From the NCBI GenBank assembly GCA_017521925.1, contig JAFXBG010000021.1:1-64000 (forward strand): a stretch of DNA of 64,000 bases, given 5' to 3'. Made by a program: the position numbers and the translations under genes. Origin of the DNA: Clostridia bacterium (GTDB taxonomy: Bacteria > Bacillota > Clostridia > Oscillospirales > Acutalibacteraceae). Numbering within the stretch: position 1 is the stretch's first letter; every line of letters begins with the position of its first letter. Shown here piece after piece: positions 61,798 through 64,000 of this stretch. Under the pieces are notes generated by a model. That model did not search any database, had not been told where the DNA came from, and saw only the letters and a list, made by a program, of their open reading frames with translations.

Positions 61798-62607
61798 ATG
61801 AGTGATAATGCAAACATCTCGATGTGCGATAGCAACGATATCAAAAACGAATGTTCAAACGCCGTTTGTATTGACGCTATGCGTGTATACGACAGTTGCT
61901 CAGACAAGGATTGTATCAACGATTTAAGGGTTTTCTTTACTGAGGAGGTTCAGGGTCTTGTTGACGATGCGGTAAATGTTCGCCTGAGGGATGCTGAGGT
62001 AGTTACCGTTACTACAAACCTGGAGCCTGTTCCTTTTAACAAGGGCTTTTATTCGGTAGATATTACATTTTTCTTCAGCGTAACCCTTGACCTTTACACT
62101 ACTGCAGGCGGAGTACCTACACAGGTTCAGGGTACCGCAATGTTTAACAAAAAGGTTATTCTCTTTGGCTCAGACGGTAACGTTAAGGTCTTTTCGACCG
62201 AATACGGCTCAGACCCTGCAGAAGCTCAGACTTTAAGCCTGCCCAGAGTAAACGTTCAGGTTGCTAAGCCTGTTTCATTGTCAGCGAAAATTGGTTTATG
62301 CTCAAGCCTAAGCCGTTTTCCGTGCTCTGTTCCTCAGTGCGTGTGTAACTGCGTAGGCGGTGAGCCTACAGACGACGGTACAAGATGTGTTACCGTTACC
62401 TTGGGACTATTTTCTATTGTGCAGATAGAGCGTAATGTTCAGCTTCTGGTCCATTCTTACGACTTTTGTATTCCAAAGAAAGAATGTACTAATTCTACCG
62501 ATAATCCCTGCGAAGTATTCTCACGCCTTGATTTTCCAAAAGACCAATTCTTTCCTCCCAATATCTGCGACGCCAAAAATAACGGTTGCAATTGTGGCTG
62601 TAACTGA
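61798..62607 (+). CDS. Cys-rich protein of unknown function, possible spore-coat-type
   Basis: This 269-residue protein has no signal peptide and no membrane segment. It contains about nineteen cysteines, clustered at the N-terminus (SMCDSN through CSDKDCI), near residue 170-200 (CSVPQCVCNCVGG) and at the very end (NGCNCGCN). The middle (50-150) is beta-rich and acidic. Segments like VYDSCSDKDCINDLRVFF recur in uncharacterised proteins of spore-forming Clostridia, so a spore-coat-like structural role is possible but unproven. CGGAGG precedes the ATG. No sigma-A promoter is clear upstream. Confidence 0.75.
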   Translation: MSDNANISMCDSNDIKNECSNAVCIDAMRVYDSCSDKDCINDLRVFFTEEVQGLVDDAVNVRLRDAEVVTVTTNLEPVPFNKGFYSVDITFFFSVTLDLYTTAGGVPTQVQGTAMFNKKVILFGSDGNVKVFSTEYGSDPAEAQTLSLPRVNVQVAKPVSLSAKIGLCSSLSRFPCSVPQCVCNCVGGEPTDDGTRCVTVTLGLFSIVQIERNVQLLVHSYDFCIPKKECTNSTDNPCEVFSRLDFPKDQFFPPNICDAKNNGCNCGCN

Positions 62608-62634
62608 AAAAAGCTCCCGAAAGGGAGCTTTTTC
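62607..62634 (+). terminator. Terminator of the Cys-rich gene
   Basis: AAGCTCCC-gaaa-GGGAGCTT stem followed by TTTCG, with A-run upstream. Confidence 0.85.
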
Positions 62635-62669
62635 GTTTAAATAATTTATGGTTTGCATATAAATTTACT

Positions 62670-62739
62670 CGCAGTTAATAGGCGTTTGCCTGAACATTAA
62701 CCTGTCCAAAGGCGAATTGTCCACCGTGACTAACGGTGT
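62670..62739 (-). repeat. Stop-codon-abutting repeat, copy G
   Basis: On the minus strand the element starts one base after the phosphatase TAA: CACCGT-TAGTC-ACGGTG, a perfect 6-bp stem with arms unlike other copies. GGACAATTCGCCTTTGGACAGGTTAA and an AGG...CCT pairing with ATTAACTGCG close the copy. Confidence 0.83.
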
Positions 62740-63972
62740 TTACTGACTAACCTCATTTAAGAACTTAACCTCAGCTTCGCCGTATGTATCGTTTAACGCC
62801 TGTCTCATAATCTTGGCGATATCTGTGTTGTCAATCATATCTTCGGTGAAAAGCTCGCCGGATTTTGCTCCTGCCGCAAAAAGTGCAACGTTTGTGCTGG
62901 TATGCTCACCGTCTGATGTAAAGCAGTCGTTATTTACGCTTTCAGGCTTTCTGTCTTCAGGAACAATAACACCGCCTGTTTCGTGATCAGCTGTTACAAT
63001 TACAAGGGTACCGGGGTGAGTTTCTGCCCAACTTAAGGTGTAGTCAATGCATTTGTCAAAAGACTGCATTTCTTTAATTGTACCCTCCATATCCATGTCA
63101 GCTTCTGTAATGTCGATGTAGCTTTCCTCAACCATAAGGAAAAAGCCGTCCTCACCTTCAAGAAGCTCTAAGGCTGAGGCTGTCATATCGGTTAAAGAAG
63201 GAAGATTGCCTGCGTACATGCCACCCCAGTTAAAAGCACCGATTACAGGTGTTTCAAGGCTGTTATTATAAAGCTCGTCAGCGGTCTTGATATAGGTGTA
63301 ACCTGAGTTTTCAATTCTCTGTTGCATTTTTGCAGTGTCTGTGTACTCGCTGCCCCCGCCGTACATAACGTCAACATTTGCATTTATCATCTGCTTTAAA
63401 ATTACATTGAAAAGGCCTCTGTAATCTGTATGTGCAATCATACCGGCAGGTGTTGCATGGGGAATAATCTGAGTAGCTACCACACCTGTCTTGAGTCCTC
63501 TTGCTTTAGAAAATTCAATAATGGTTTCTACCGCCTCTTTGTTCTCGTCAACGCCAATGTACTGGTTGTGAGTTTTGACACCGCAACTCATAGCTGTAGA
63601 TGCTGCTGCAGAGTCGGTTGTTCCGTCAAGAGAATCCGTGGTAACATAGCATTTGTAGGGCATACCACGCATTGCAAGCTTATCGCCCTTAATAATTTCA
63701 GCATTCTCAATTATATTTTCTCCCATGCCGTCGCCAATCATAAGGATGATGTTTTTAACCTCGGTATCCTCTTCAAGGTTGTACTCTGTGTATGGAACAA
63801 ATGAAAGGTTATCTTTTAAAGGTTCGGTTACCACTGCTTCAGTAGCAGGTGCGGTAATAATGTCTGGTTCGGTGGCTTTATTTGTGTTTTGCTGTGTACA
63901 TCCTGCAAAAACTACACAAATTGTCAGCATACAAAGCAATACTGCAATTGATTTTATAAATTTACTTTTCAT
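62740..63972 (-). CDS. Alkaline phosphatase family lipoprotein
   Basis: This 410-residue surface lipoprotein (lipobox FAGC near residue 22) is a metal-dependent phosphomonoesterase. The first metal Asp is in LMIGDGMGENI near residue 75, the nucleophile Ser in DSAAASTAMSCG near 120 (DSAAxxTA signature), with metal ligands in HTDYRGLF, EESYIDI and VTADHETGG near 330, plus a His in DGEHTSTNV. It probably scavenges phosphate. AGGGG precedes the ATG; no Pho-box was recognised in the 28 nt of upstream sequence available. Confidence 0.92.
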   Translation of the reverse strand: MKSKFIKSIAVLLCMLTICVVFAGCTQQNTNKATEPDIITAPATEAVVTEPLKDNLSFVPYTEYNLEEDTEVKNIILMIGDGMGENIIENAEIIKGDKLAMRGMPYKCYVTTDSLDGTTDSAAASTAMSCGVKTHNQYIGVDENKEAVETIIEFSKARGLKTGVVATQIIPHATPAGMIAHTDYRGLFNVILKQMINANVDVMYGGGSEYTDTAKMQQRIENSGYTYIKTADELYNNSLETPVIGAFNWGGMYAGNLPSLTDMTASALELLEGEDGFFLMVEESYIDITEADMDMEGTIKEMQSFDKCIDYTLSWAETHPGTLVIVTADHETGGVIVPEDRKPESVNNDCFTSDGEHTSTNVALFAAGAKSGELFTEDMIDNTDIAKIMRQALNDTYGEAEVKFLNEVSQ

Positions 63973-64000
63973 CTTAATAACCCCTCTTATATAATTTATT

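Overview
The window looks like a chromosome segment of a low-to-moderate GC, Gram-positive, anaerobic gut-type Clostridia, probably Oscillospiraceae/Ruminococcaceae-like. The reasons are DnaD/DnaI-type replication proteins, [FeFe]-hydrogenase maturases, a dockerin protein, many lipobox lipoproteins, choline-binding-type wall repeats, clean TTGACA/TATAAT promoters, strong AGGAGG ribosome sites and some GTG/TTG starts. This placement is inferred from gene content; no 16S gene is present.

Layout. (1) 1-2711: right end of a probable integrated element (membrane-anchored DUF1292 protein, acyl-CoA synthetase), closed by a 28-nt tRNA 3'-end remnant that looks like attR. (2) 2789-21174: exopolysaccharide locus with an initiating sugar-phosphate transferase, two GT4 enzymes, a hexapeptide acyltransferase, a GT2 enzyme, a Wzy-like polymerase, a 2935-residue secreted protein (NAGPA-type phosphodiester glycosidase plus wall-binding repeats), a Wzx-type flippase, a Stealth-family phosphotransferase and a VanZ-like protein. 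(3) 21218-31631: M29 aminopeptidase, then a PyrR-type attenuator and pyrC-carB-pyrK-pyrD-pyrF-pyrE-pyrB-pyrI; carA is absent. (4) 31813-36695: structured leader RNA, a TM1266-like regulator, hydE, hydG, hydF and a YbaK/ProX deacylase. (5) 36810-41877: BMP-type nucleoside ABC importer. (6) 42109-45723, minus strand: YtrA-like GntR regulator, ABC exporter and two paralogous lipoproteins. (7) 45884-53514: small alarmone synthetase, tRNA-Ala, dockerin protein, ABC-F ATPase, TSCPD protein, tRNA-Gly, DnaD and DnaI-like genes, tRNA-Gln and tRNA-Pro. (8) 53344-54033: a repeat-rich, gene-free tRNA-Pro region. (9) 54079-64000: cobalamin-riboswitch uptake pair, anion permease, MBL hydrolase, short MocR regulator, DUF4358 lipoprotein, pcrA, a Cys-rich protein and an alkaline phosphatase lipoprotein.

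The most unusual signal is a dispersed, structured intergenic repeat of about 70-100 nt found eight times between 22442 and 62739. Every copy starts 0-2 nt after the stop codon of the upstream gene and runs in that gene's direction. In five copies the first hairpin has different arm sequences that still pair around a near-constant CAGCC loop, which suggests a conserved RNA fold. Other non-coding novelties are the leader RNA ahead of the hydrogenase-maturation genes, an 18-bp duplication of the tRNA-Pro 3' end flanking a small hairpin insert, and a symmetric multi-hairpin array spaced by GTGATAT/ATATCAC heptamers.
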